A stretch of DNA of 20,530 nt from Candidatus Obscuribacterales bacterium (GTDB taxonomy: Bacteria > Cyanobacteriota > Vampirovibrionia > Obscuribacterales > Obscuribacteraceae): positions 1 to 20,530 of the forward strand of contig JAKFVJ010000216.1 of NCBI GenBank assembly GCA_021732245.1, written 5' to 3'. The number at the start of each line of letters is the position of its first letter. Position 1 is the stretch's first letter. Position numbers and translations under genes: made by a program. Below are positions 1-8,402 of this stretch, piece by piece. The notes under the pieces were generated by a model. It made no database searches and was not told the origin of the DNA. It saw only the letters and a program-made list of their open reading frames with translations.

Positions 1-652
1 TTACTATTTCGATGAGTCCCCACAATCCGCCGGCAAATGCAATAAAGAGAGCTGTGTAGTGGCTATTAAGTAGTGCCCAAGTAGACGTGACATAGAAAAC
101 CCAAGGCAAAATGGGCAGCTTAGAATCCCTCCAGCGGCAAATAATCATTAGACTGCCAAAAGAAACAACAGAGGCAAGTTCAGCCAGACTGTACATGCGG
201 GCTTCTTGTGCATAGCCAATATCAAACGGCGAAACAGCCATCAGCAAGCCGGCAAATAATGCAGTCTGAGAATTGAAAATACTTCGGCTTACAACATAAA
301 CAGCTGCCACCGCTAAAAGAGAAGTCAGGCAAGATAAAAACCGAATTGCAATATCAGAACCACCGAAGACTTGCAGCCATTTATTGAGCATTACTGCATA
401 CAAAGGCGGACAAACCAAATCCACCTTGGAGAAGTTCTTCATAAGCCCGTCGGTATCAACCAGGTCTCTGTATTGAAAGAGATAAGGCGTATCGCTTACC
501 GCGGCAAAGTCAGGAGCCTCATGCCCATAAGTCTCAATCAGAGTTTGATAACACTCGTCCAGCCACAGACTTTCAAAACCCAAGCCGGATAGTCTTAAGC
601 CGAAAGCCAAGATGAGGATTAGAACTAGGGTCTGGACGTCTTTTCGGAGCAC
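1..652 (-). CDS. Family 39-like membrane glycosyltransferase, N-terminal part (runs off window)
   Basis: About 217 codons are open on the minus strand and continue past position 1. The start is GTG at 652, with AGAGG (662-658) five bases upstream and an in-frame stop at 667-665. The protein opens with a hydrophobic helix, then LWLDE, whose acidic residue corresponds to the catalytic Asp/Glu of the first external loop in PMT/ArnT-type transferases. Further along come the motif YAQEARMYSL, typical of this superfamily, and more hydrophobic segments. Such enzymes move a sugar from a polyprenyl-phosphate carrier onto a protein or lipid outside the inner membrane. The acceptor cannot be read from the sequence. 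The gene is transcribed away from the pilus cluster. Pilin glycosylation is possible but unsupported. The family call is firm; the specific function is unknown. Confidence 0.8.
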   Translation of the reverse strand, partial: MLRKDVQTLVLILILAFGLRLSGLGFESLWLDECYQTLIETYGHEAPDFAAVSDTPYLFQYRDLVDTDGLMKNFSKVDLVCPPLYAVMLNKWLQVFGGSDIAIRFLSCLTSLLAVAAVYVVSRSIFNSQTALFAGLLMAVSPFDIGYAQEARMYSLAELASVVSFGSLMIICRWRDSKLPILPWVFYVTSTWALLNSHYTALFIAFAGGLWGLIEIV

Positions 653-743
653 GGTGGCCTCTAATTATATTAATCAGTCTATTTTAGGTTAAATGTTTAG
701 CTGGCCAAACTTTCGGGAACATTAAAAGCTGACGGAGTGACAC

Positions 744-749
744 GGAAGG
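744..749 (+). promoter_or_regulatory. Shine-Dalgarno deciding the first PilB start
   Basis: GGAAGG lies five bases before ATG 755. The in-frame GTG at 737 has only GGA directly abutting it. The protein from 755 begins MALVKKE, matching the MALIKKE start of the downstream paralog, so 755 is preferred. Confidence 0.65.
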
Positions 750-754
750 CTACC

Positions 755-2821
755 ATGGCCCTTGTCAAAAAGGAATTTGGCGACCTTCTCGTCGACAACG
801 GGCTAATCACCGACGAGGAGCTACAGAAGGCCCAAGAAGAGCGCGCCCGCACGGGTGAGCCGCTCTCAATGGTCTTGGCCAAAATGGGGTTGGTTACGGA
901 AAACCACCTCAAGACAGCCCTTGAGCTGAAGTTCGGCGTCACTTATGTAGCTTTAGCCAACAGCACCCCGGATGATGACATCCTGGGCATGCTGCCGGAA
1001 GGCATCATGCGCAAATTCCAAGTCGCCCCCATCGGCAAAGAGGGCGACAGACTTTTGTTGGCAATGGTCAATCCGAACAATTTGGTGGCGCTCGATGACA
1101 TCAAATACAGACTGCAGGGTTTGCATATCAAACCAATGGTCTGCACCGAGGATGACTTCCAATTTTTCATGGAGACTTGCTATGGCAAGTTCATGTCCAA
1201 AGCCGGTCCTGGCGAACATGAAGAAGCTCAACAAGCGTATCTAGATCAAGAAGTCGACTTGACCTCAGCCCTTTCCATCATCAACGAGCAGAAACAAGAA
1301 TTTTCTGAAATCGAGATGGCCAAGCAAGCGGCTGACGAGCCTATCGTGCTTCTGGCAAACCAGATATTAGCAAAAGCAATCAAGATGAAATATTCCGATA
1401 TCCATATCGAGCCGCAAGAAAAACAAATTGTCGTTCGTTATCGCTTAGACGGTGTCTTATTCATTGACCGCAAATTACCAAAGGCAGTTTTGGGTCCGTT
1501 AATCTCGCGTTTTAAGATCATGAGCAACTTAGATATTGCCGAAAGACGCATACCGCAAGACGGACGCATGCGCTTGAGATTCTCCGGACGCGATACGGAC
1601 TTCCGTGTCTCCACACTTCCAGTCAAACACGGCGAGAAGGTGGTGATGAGACTTCTCGATAAAAGCAATACGGCATTGCAATTGGACAAGCTTGTTTCCG
1701 ACAAGGAAAGCCTCGACGAAATAAAAGACATGATAAGCAAACCCTACGGCATTATCTTTGTCTGCGGTCCGACAGGTTCCGGAAAAACAACGAGTCTCTA
1801 TGCCGCTCTAGCCGAACGCAACTCGAAAGAGATAAATATCCTCACTGTCGAAGACCCGATTGAATATGACATGAAGGGTATTACACAAGTGCAAGTACTG
1901 CGCGAAAAAGGCGTGGATTTTGCTCGGGTGCTAAGGGCATTTCTGCGTCAAGATCCCGACGTTATGCTCGTCGGTGAAACACGCGACAAAGAGACAGCCA
2001 AAATAGCTGTCGAAGCAGCCCTCACCGGTCACCTTGTATTCACTACACTCCACACAAATGATGCACCGTCGGCAATAACAAGATTGTCCGAAATGTCGAT
2101 TGATCCATATCTCGTGGCGGCAGCCACGATTGGTGTCGTAGCTCAGCGATTAGTAAGACGAGTTTGCGCTGACTGCATCGAAGAATATGTACCGGAGAAA
2201 TCTGTGCTCGAATATTTAGGACTTATGGAAAAGCACCATGAGAAAGTCGCTGAGGCAACGATAAATTACTATCGCCTGAAAATTAATGATGACGGTATGC
2301 CCATATTTTACAAAGGCAAAGGCTGCAACACCTGCCAAAACACCGGCTACAGAGGGCGTTCCGGCGTTTACGAAATCATGCGACTATCGGATGAACTGCG
2401 CCAGCTAATTGCTTCCGGCGCCAATCTCTCCCACGTTCGATTTGCCGCCAAACAAAACGGCATGATACCACTCAAAGACTATAGCATCCGCCTGGTTGCG
2501 CAAGGAGTGACAAGTGTCGATGAAGTCATACGTGTAACGATGTCCGACACCACAGGACACGACAAACTCTGTCCTACATGTCACAACCCCATCGGCGATG
2601 ATTTTGTCAAATGTCCATTCTGTCAATATGACCTGAAACAAACTTGCGCGCGATGCGGTGCCTTCCAAGAAGCTTCCTGGGAAAGTTGCGCTCAGTGCGG
2701 ATTTTCCAAAGACGATGCATCATGTGAGACCTCTTGCCGAACATGCCAGGCTGAAGTCGACAATACCCTGGACACTTGTCCATACTGTCAAACGGCAAAA
2801 AAAATAGGGGGTAAAGCTTAA
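755..2821 (+). CDS. pilB: Type IV pilus extension ATPase PilB, copy 1, with zinc-ribbon tail
   Basis: GspE/PilB-family hexameric ATPase that drives pilin assembly at the inner membrane, 688 residues. Residues 1-60 resemble a paired MshEN-type helical domain. The N2 and RecA-like domains follow: Walker A GPTGSGKT 338-345, Asp box TVEDPIEY 364-371, Walker B VMLVGE 403-408, and a His box with H426 and H433. The usual zinc site is CADC 471-474 plus CNTC 524-527. After the normal family end (about 598) comes an extra tail of about 90 residues with CxxC pairs at 606, 620, 631, 645, 661 and 675, which look like stacked zinc ribbons. A close paralog starts five bases downstream, a tandem duplication. 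Extension rather than retraction is inferred from the N-terminal domains and the CxxC site. Which copy is the main motor is not visible. Confidence 0.93.
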   Translation: MALVKKEFGDLLVDNGLITDEELQKAQEERARTGEPLSMVLAKMGLVTENHLKTALELKFGVTYVALANSTPDDDILGMLPEGIMRKFQVAPIGKEGDRLLLAMVNPNNLVALDDIKYRLQGLHIKPMVCTEDDFQFFMETCYGKFMSKAGPGEHEEAQQAYLDQEVDLTSALSIINEQKQEFSEIEMAKQAADEPIVLLANQILAKAIKMKYSDIHIEPQEKQIVVRYRLDGVLFIDRKLPKAVLGPLISRFKIMSNLDIAERRIPQDGRMRLRFSGRDTDFRVSTLPVKHGEKVVMRLLDKSNTALQLDKLVSDKESLDEIKDMISKPYGIIFVCGPTGSGKTTSLYAALAERNSKEINILTVEDPIEYDMKGITQVQVLREKGVDFARVLRAFLRQDPDVMLVGETRDKETAKIAVEAALTGHLVFTTLHTNDAPSAITRLSEMSIDPYLVAAATIGVVAQRLVRRVCADCIEEYVPEKSVLEYLGLMEKHHEKVAEATINYYRLKINDDGMPIFYKGKGCNTCQNTGYRGRSGVYEIMRLSDELRQLIASGANLSHVRFAAKQNGMIPLKDYSIRLVAQGVTSVDEVIRVTMSDTTGHDKLCPTCHNPIGDDFVKCPFCQYDLKQTCARCGAFQEASWESCAQCGFSKDDASCETSCRTCQAEVDNTLDTCPYCQTAKKIGGKA

Positions 2822-2825
2822 GACA

Positions 2826-4955
2826 ATGGCCCTAATTAAGAAAGAAATTGGCGAATTACTTGTAGAAAACGGCTTAATTACCGATGACGAATTAAAGCTG
2901 GTACAAGCGGAACGCGCCCGCACTGGCGATCCTCTGACCGTCATTCTTTCGCGCATGGGTCTTGCCGGTGAAAGTCATCTTAAAAATGCACTCGAGTTGC
3001 AGTATGGCGTCCCCTATGTGGCCCTGTCCAAAGTTGAAGCTGATGAAGAGCTGATGACGCTGTTGCCGGACGGCATCATGCGCCAGCACCAACTCGTCCC
3101 CGTATCCCGCCAAGGCAATAGATTGACCATTGCCATGGTCAATCCAAACAATCTTTTAGCCCTAGACGACATCAAGTACAGGCTAAAAGGCTTCCAAGTA
3201 AGTCCTCTTGTCTGCACCGAAGATGATTTCCAAAACTTTATGGAAACCATGTACGCGCGTCGAGAAGCGGAACTTTTCGTATCTCCGGAAGAACAAGAAC
3301 GCCAATTTATTGAGGGTGATGTAGATTTATCCACACTGGATACAATCGACACCGATCTCGATATGAGCATCAACGAGATTGACCTTGCGCGTTCCGCTGA
3401 AGATGCCCCAATTATTTATCTAGCCAATCAAATTATCGCCAAAGCCATAAAACAGAAATGCTCTGATATTCACGTGGAGCCTCAAGAAGAAGACATGCTT
3501 ATTCGCTATCGTCTGGATGGTGTACTTTACGTGGATCGCAAACTGCCGAAGGCAATTATTTCCGCTCTTGTCTCCCGCTTCAAAGTAATGTCCGCTCTGG
3601 ATATTGCTGAAAGACGCGTACCTCAAGACGGCCGCATTAGAGTACGTTTCGCCAATAAAGATATCGACTTCCGTGTCTCTACCGTACCTGGCAGATACGG
3701 CGAGAAAGTGGTCATGCGTATCTTGGACTCTTCCAATGTGCAATTGTCGCTGGACAAATTAATTACAGACAGCGATTCCCTGGGTCACGTGCGGGAAATG
3801 ATTCGCAAACCGTTCGGTATTATCTTTGTTACAGGTCCGACAGGTTCCGGCAAGAGCACATCACTATATTCAGCACTGGCGGAATTAAATTCGCCGGGAG
3901 TAAATATCGTTACTGCTGAAGATCCAATTGAATATGAAATGATCGGCATTAACCAGACTCAAGTACTGAGAGAAAAGGGACTGGACTTTTCCCGCATTTT
4001 GAGAGCCTTCCTCCGTCAAGATCCGGACATTATGCTCGTCGGTGAAACGCGCGACAAAGAAACAGCCAAAGTAGCTGTCGAAGCTGCTCTCACGGGACAC
4101 CTGGTTTTCACGACGCTTCACACGAACGATGCGCCATCGGCGATTACACGTCTAGCGGAAATGGATATCGATCCTTTCCTTGTGGCATCTGCAACTATCG
4201 GCATTGTTGCTCAGCGTCTGGTAAGAAAAGTTTGCGAAGAATGTAGAACTGACTACGTACCGGATAGAGCGTCATTAGAATATATTGGAATGCTCGACAA
4301 AGGACAGGAATCGCTGGCGGACGCAACCATAAAGTACTACCGCCTAAATGTCGGCAGCAACAACTTGCCTATCTTTTACAAGGGCGTCGGCTGTGATGTT
4401 TGCAACAAGACCGGCTACAAAGGCCGCGTTGGCGTGTATGAAGTCTTGCGTATCAATGATGAAATTCGCGAGCTAATTTCATCAGGCGCCTCAACTGCTA
4501 TGCTCCGGTTTGCAGCCAAACAAGCCGGCATGATACCACTGAAAGATTACAGCTTACGCCTTGTCGGTGAGGGAATGACGACAATTGATGAAATCATTCG
4601 TGTAACTATGTCCGACACGGGTGGCGAAGACCGGTTATGTCCGAAATGCCGCAACCCAGTAGGCGACGATTTCATGAAGTGTCCATTCTGTCGTGTCGAT
4701 CTAAAACAAACCTGTAAACGATGCGGGACCTTCCAGGAAGCGCACTGGTCAAGTTGTCCTAAGTGCGGCTTAACGACGCTTGAAGCGGCATTAGACGGCA
4801 GGTGTGAATGTTGCCAGGCCAATGTACCTGGTTCATGGCATTGTTGCCCGCATTGCCAAACGAAAAGAAAAGTTGTCCAGCCGGTGAAACAGGTGGACAA
4901 ACCAACAGCAAAACCTCTGGGGCAACAATCGGGAAATGAGGCAATAGCCCTCTAG
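2826..4955 (+). CDS. pilB: Type IV pilus extension ATPase PilB, copy 2, with zinc-ribbon tail
   Basis: Second PilB/GspE ATPase, 709 residues, colinear with the upstream copy through every domain. It has the MshEN-like N-terminus (1-60), Walker A GPTGSGKS 337-344, AEDPIEY Asp box 364-370, Walker B IMLVGE 402-407 and the CEEC 470-473 / CDVC 523-526 zinc site. The tail again has CxxC pairs (605, 619, 630, 644, 660, 674) and then about 30 further residues absent from copy 1. The start at 2826 follows the previous stop by four bases. The nearest purine-rich site is AGGGGG about 14 bases upstream, so reinitiation from the upstream gene is likely. The two copies differ most in the linker around 145-195 and in the tail, which suggests divergence of regulation rather than of the motor. 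Both keep all ATPase motifs, so neither looks like a pseudogene. Confidence 0.93.
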   Translation: MALIKKEIGELLVENGLITDDELKLVQAERARTGDPLTVILSRMGLAGESHLKNALELQYGVPYVALSKVEADEELMTLLPDGIMRQHQLVPVSRQGNRLTIAMVNPNNLLALDDIKYRLKGFQVSPLVCTEDDFQNFMETMYARREAELFVSPEEQERQFIEGDVDLSTLDTIDTDLDMSINEIDLARSAEDAPIIYLANQIIAKAIKQKCSDIHVEPQEEDMLIRYRLDGVLYVDRKLPKAIISALVSRFKVMSALDIAERRVPQDGRIRVRFANKDIDFRVSTVPGRYGEKVVMRILDSSNVQLSLDKLITDSDSLGHVREMIRKPFGIIFVTGPTGSGKSTSLYSALAELNSPGVNIVTAEDPIEYEMIGINQTQVLREKGLDFSRILRAFLRQDPDIMLVGETRDKETAKVAVEAALTGHLVFTTLHTNDAPSAITRLAEMDIDPFLVASATIGIVAQRLVRKVCEECRTDYVPDRASLEYIGMLDKGQESLADATIKYYRLNVGSNNLPIFYKGVGCDVCNKTGYKGRVGVYEVLRINDEIRELISSGASTAMLRFAAKQAGMIPLKDYSLRLVGEGMTTIDEIIRVTMSDTGGEDRLCPKCRNPVGDDFMKCPFCRVDLKQTCKRCGTFQEAHWSSCPKCGLTTLEAALDGRCECCQANVPGSWHCCPHCQTKRKVVQPVKQVDKPTAKPLGQQSGNEAIAL

Positions 4956-4969
4956 AAAGGTGAAAATAA

Positions 4970-6085
4970 ATGAGCATTGAGATGCAAGAGATACTGCAAG
5001 TGGTTTATGACCGCGGAGCTTCCGACTTACATGTTAAGGTTGGACAGCCACCAATTATTCGTGTCTCCGGTAAACTCATTCGCACACAGTTTGATCCTTT
5101 AACCAAGGAAGATACACAACGACTAATTTTCTCTATCATTAACCAAGAACAGCGTAAAACTCTTGAACAGACCTATGAGCTAGACTGCAGCTATGGTATT
5201 GAAGGACTTGGTCGTTGGCGTGTTAACGCTTATAGAGATAGAGGTTCTTATGCGGCAGCTTTACGTACAATTGTTGCCAAAGTGCCTAACATGAATGAAC
5301 TTGGGCTGCCCCCTTTAGTTAAAGAAATTGTCCACAAGCCACGCGGAATTGTATTGGTAACAGGACCAACGGGGTCTGGTAAATCAACAACTCTGGCGTC
5401 CATGATTGACTGGATCAATGAAAATCGTTGCGAGCACATTCTCACTATTGAAGATCCAATTGAATTCATTCACGGCAACAAACAATCAGTTGTTTCTCAG
5501 CGCGAACTCGGTAATGACACTAGAAGTTTCAGCAATGCATTAAAAGCTGCCTTGCGTGAAGATCCTGATGTAATTCTTGTAGGTGAGATGCGCGATCTGG
5601 AGACCATTCAATTAGCATTAACAGCAGCTGAAACTGGTCACCTTGTATTCGGCACCTTGCACACTTCGTCAGCTGCACAGACAATTGACCGTATTATCGA
5701 CGTCTTCCCACCGGCGCAACAAGAGCAGGTGCGCGTAATGCTTTCAGGATCATTGGTGGCAGTATTGAGCCAGACTCTTCTTCCTAGGCTGCAACAAGCT
5801 CAGGGTAGTACCAACTTGACCAAAGGTCGGGTTCTTGCCCTAGAAATTCTTGTTAATACTCCCGCAATTGCCAACTTAATTCGTGAAGCTAAGACGGCGC
5901 AAATTTATTCAGCCATCCAAACAGGAGGCGCACACGGCATGCAGACGCTTGAATCTTGTCTTGCCAATTTATGCAAATCAGCACAGGTTTCTTTGGAAGA
6001 CGCTCTGTCCAAATCGTCACATCCGGAGGATTTACAGCGCCTGCTTGTCGGTACACAATATGCAGGTACGGGTGTGCGACGCTAA
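4970..6085 (+). CDS. pilT: Type IV pilus retraction ATPase PilT
   Basis: PilT-family hexameric ATPase that powers pilus depolymerisation (twitching, DNA uptake), 371 residues, the usual family length. Visible motifs are an N-terminal PAS-like region starting with the ASDLHVKVG box (17-25), Walker A GPTGSGKS 132-139, Asp box EDPIEF 161-166, Walker B VILVGE 201-206, and His box residues H224 and H231. There is no CxxC zinc site, which separates PilT from PilB. The C-terminal retraction motif, normally AIRNLIRE, reads AIANLIRE (299-306), so one conserved Arg is Ala. The ATG follows AAAGGTG by about seven bases. It lies 14 bases after pilB copy 2 and 14 before pilC, consistent with one operon. 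Confidence 0.94.
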   Translation: MSIEMQEILQVVYDRGASDLHVKVGQPPIIRVSGKLIRTQFDPLTKEDTQRLIFSIINQEQRKTLEQTYELDCSYGIEGLGRWRVNAYRDRGSYAAALRTIVAKVPNMNELGLPPLVKEIVHKPRGIVLVTGPTGSGKSTTLASMIDWINENRCEHILTIEDPIEFIHGNKQSVVSQRELGNDTRSFSNALKAALREDPDVILVGEMRDLETIQLALTAAETGHLVFGTLHTSSAAQTIDRIIDVFPPAQQEQVRVMLSGSLVAVLSQTLLPRLQQAQGSTNLTKGRVLALEILVNTPAIANLIREAKTAQIYSAIQTGGAHGMQTLESCLANLCKSAQVSLEDALSKSSHPEDLQRLLVGTQYAGTGVRR

Positions 6086-6089
6086 GGAG
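6084..6089 (+). promoter_or_regulatory. Shine-Dalgarno supporting the TTG start of pilC
   Basis: AAGGAG overlaps the pilT stop codon and lies ten bases before TTG 6100. There is no ATG or GTG nearby in frame. The protein from TTG begins VEFIYKVRD, which fits the usual PilC N-terminus. Confidence 0.55.
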
Positions 6090-6099
6090 AGTTAACTAG

Positions 6100-7404
6100 T
6101 TGGTCGAATTCATATACAAAGTTAGGGACAGAACAGGGCGGGTTTTAGAAGCCACAGCACAGGCTGAATCACCCTCGGCGCTGCGTGCGCGACTAGCCAG
6201 TCGCGGCATGAGCGTTGTTGAGATACGCGCAAAAAAAACATCGAATGCTTCAGCCAAGCCTCAGGACTTGGCAGCGGATGCAATTGTTGACGCCGCTAAA
6301 AGGACATTTGGTGCTCAAGGTACGTCAAGTCCAATAATGACTCAAGTTGTGGCGCTTCTTCAACCGCGCGTCGGACTTAGGGATCTCGTTGTATTTTCAC
6401 GCCAATTTGCCTCAATGGTGAAAGCTGGTGTAGCTATTCTGCGAGGGCTTGCCGTCATGGTCGAGCAATGCGAAAACAAGAAAATGAAAGCCACGCTTGA
6501 ATCAGTTCGCAAATCAGTTGAACAAGGGCTCTCACTATCTGATGCTATGTCTCACCACCCGGATGTGTTTGATAGGCTTTTTGTGGCAATGATTCGCGCC
6601 GGAGAAACAGGCGGTATTCTCGATGAAGTACTAGCTCGCTTGGCCGAATTTCAGGAGTCAGCATCGAGACTCACCCAGAAAGTACAATCAGCAATGTATT
6701 ACCCGATTGCTGTATTGCTCGTTGCTCTATTAGTCTTGTGGGGCATGCTTACCTTTATTTTGCCTATCTTTTCCAAGATGTTTACGGAAATGGGCGCAGA
6801 GTTGCCGGCATTTACCCAACTGCTGTTGTCCTTATCGGACTTTGTTCGATCCATATGGATGCTAATTCTATTTCTGGCTGTTCTCGGGGCAGGGGCAGGT
6901 ATTGCTAAGTGGTATCAGACGGAAGATGGTCGCTATAAAATTGATGCCTTTCTCTTGACTCTGCCTGTTTTCGGCGACCTTTTAAAGAAGGTGGCTATCG
7001 CTCGTTTTTCTCGCACATTCGGCACATTAATTCACTCCGGCGTTCCAATGCTCTCTTCGCTGGAGGTAGTTAAGGAGACAGCCGGAAATGCTGTAATCAT
7101 GCGCTCCATTGAAAACGTGCACAACGAAGTACGCCAGGGCGGCACGGTTTCCAAACCCCTTTCCCGAGACCCAATCTTTCCACCCATGGTTACCCAGATG
7201 GTTGCCATCGGAGAAGAAACCGGTCGCATGGACGAAATGCTGGAAAAAATCGCCGATTTTTACGATGTTGAAGTAGAAAACTCCGTGGAAGCCCTTACCT
7301 CTTTGCTTGAGCCAATCATGGTTGTAGGCATAGGCGGTATCGTAGGGGCTGTCGTTATCGGCATGTACCTGCCTATCTTCACCATCATCAACCAGGTTAA
7401 ATAA
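6100..7404 (+). CDS. pilC: Type IV pilus inner-membrane platform protein PilC
   Basis: PilC/GspF family, 434 residues. It forms the inner-membrane platform that couples PilB/PilT ATPase motion to pilin insertion or removal. Two T2SSF domains are visible, about 97-222 and 300-426. Each carries the repeated pattern of a helical bundle, a GETGG-like turn (168-172, and GEETG 371-375) and a following membrane segment. Hydrophobic segments lie at about 200-222, 252-270 and 405-428. The phrase RTFGTLIHSGVPMLSSLE (305-322) is typical of the second domain. It starts at TTG. It ends the first pilus sub-block and is followed by a 98-base gap before the sigma factor gene. Confidence 0.94.
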   Translation: MVEFIYKVRDRTGRVLEATAQAESPSALRARLASRGMSVVEIRAKKTSNASAKPQDLAADAIVDAAKRTFGAQGTSSPIMTQVVALLQPRVGLRDLVVFSRQFASMVKAGVAILRGLAVMVEQCENKKMKATLESVRKSVEQGLSLSDAMSHHPDVFDRLFVAMIRAGETGGILDEVLARLAEFQESASRLTQKVQSAMYYPIAVLLVALLVLWGMLTFILPIFSKMFTEMGAELPAFTQLLLSLSDFVRSIWMLILFLAVLGAGAGIAKWYQTEDGRYKIDAFLLTLPVFGDLLKKVAIARFSRTFGTLIHSGVPMLSSLEVVKETAGNAVIMRSIENVHNEVRQGGTVSKPLSRDPIFPPMVTQMVAIGEETGRMDEMLEKIADFYDVEVENSVEALTSLLEPIMVVGIGGIVGAVVIGMYLPIFTIINQVK

Positions 7405-7436
7405 TAAAGATTGGGCGGGTTAAGCCGTCACAGATC

Positions 7437-7466
7437 TTGCCTTTGCTTTTCATTGCCGCTTACAAT
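7437..7466 (+). promoter_or_regulatory. Candidate sigma70-type promoter for the sigma factor operon
   Basis: In the 98-base gap after pilC, TTGCCT (7437-7442) and TACAAT (7461-7466) are 18 bases apart. Initiation would fall near 7473, leaving a leader of about 30 bases with GAGG (7493-7496) before ATG 7503. A second TACAAT at 7471-7476 lacks a good -35 partner. Read by eye only. Confidence 0.4.
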
Positions 7467-7502
7467 CAATTACAATATTAATTAGTCGACACGAGGCAAT
7501 AA

Positions 7503-8402
7503 ATGGTGCACCGGAGCTTGCAAGAAAAAACGCAGCCAACGCCGCCGGAAGAACCGGCACTCGAGCAGAAAATAGACCTCCAGGGGTCGGAGCGGTCCGA
7601 AAAGGACAGAAGCCACGATCAAATTCATCAGTGGCTGAAAGTCTATGCCGAGACTAGAGACCCGGCCGTACGTGATGCTGTCATCCAGGCGGCAATTCCG
7701 CTTGTTAAGCGTATTGCCTATGGCTTAGCCCGCCGTTCGACTGACCCTGTCGAAGATTTGATTCAAGTGGGCTCAATTGGGCTTATCAAGGCTGTAGACC
7801 AGTTTAAGCCGGATGCCGGCGCTAAGTTCCAGACTTACGCCACCCACTTAGTAACAGGTGAAATACGCCACTATTTAAGAGACCGGACGGCAATGATCCG
7901 TGCTCCCAGAGAATTGCAGGAATTGTCCTTCCGCATCAACCGTTTGGTGCAAAACCTGACATTGCGCCTGGGCAGAGAGCCCACCGATGTAGAAATTGCC
8001 GGCGAGCTGCAAATTCCCGTATCGCGCGTTAACGAAGCCTATGAGGTAGACAGACGCCGTACGATGATTTCCCTTGACCAAGCCTTGACAGGAGACGCCG
8101 GCAACGAGCAGTCTCTGGTCGATACCTTGGTTGATGGCAAGTATCAAAATTTGCAAATAGCCAAAGAAGACCGTTTCATGTTGGGCGAAGCTATCAAGCA
8201 ATTGCGCGATGGTTTGCGTGAGGTTGTTGAGTTGACTTTCTATGAGGACTTGAGCCAAACTGAAGTCGCTCGCCGCCTGGGAATATCTCAAATGCAAGTC
8301 TCCAGGCGACTGATAGCAGCTACAAGCGAGCTGTACAAGATAATCACCCAAAGCAAGAAGGGCGCCAGCCAAAAGAACAACCATGACCCAAGCCGTCATT
8401 GA
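7503..8402 (+). CDS. sigF: SigF/SigB-type (group 3) RNA polymerase sigma factor
   Basis: Alternative sigma factor of 299 residues. A polar N-terminal extension (1-45) precedes region 2 (about 58-128), which contains DLIQVGSIGLIKAVDQF and the promoter-melting stretch FQTYATHLVTGEIRHYLRD. Region 3 is at about 133-185. Region 4 (about 225-280) has the helix-turn-helix LSQTEVARRLGISQMQVSRR. The short linker and absence of region 1.1 match the SigB/SigF/SigG family rather than the housekeeping factor. In Synechocystis the group 3 factor SigF is needed for pilin expression and pilus-dependent motility, so its place inside this pilus cluster makes pilus control the best guess. No anti-sigma gene is adjacent. 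The start has GAGG six bases upstream. The 3' end overlaps the next gene by 20 bases. The symbol is by family resemblance. Confidence 0.88.
   Translation: MVHRSLQEKTQPTPPEEPALEQKIDLQGSERSEKDRSHDQIHQWLKVYAETRDPAVRDAVIQAAIPLVKRIAYGLARRSTDPVEDLIQVGSIGLIKAVDQFKPDAGAKFQTYATHLVTGEIRHYLRDRTAMIRAPRELQELSFRINRLVQNLTLRLGREPTDVEIAGELQIPVSRVNEAYEVDRRRTMISLDQALTGDAGNEQSLVDTLVDGKYQNLQIAKEDRFMLGEAIKQLRDGLREVVELTFYEDLSQTEVARRLGISQMQVSRRLIAATSELYKIITQSKKGASQKNNHDPSRH

Noticed and set aside
664..692. Minus-strand promoter TTAACC-N17-TATAAT for the glycosyltransferase gene
   Set aside because: The boxes look acceptable, but transcription would begin after the AGAGG ribosome site (662-658), leaving it out of the message. 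I cannot accept both, so I kept the ribosome site.
687..720. FliA/SigF-like promoter (TAAA-N15-CCGATA type) before the first PilB
   Set aside because: TAAA at 691-694 is present, but nothing like the -10 half follows at the right distance. No promoter for the first pilus block could be supported.
737..754. Upstream GTG start adding six residues to the first PilB
   Set aside because: There is no properly spaced ribosome site. ATG 755 has GGAAGG five bases upstream, and its product aligns with the start of the second PilB.
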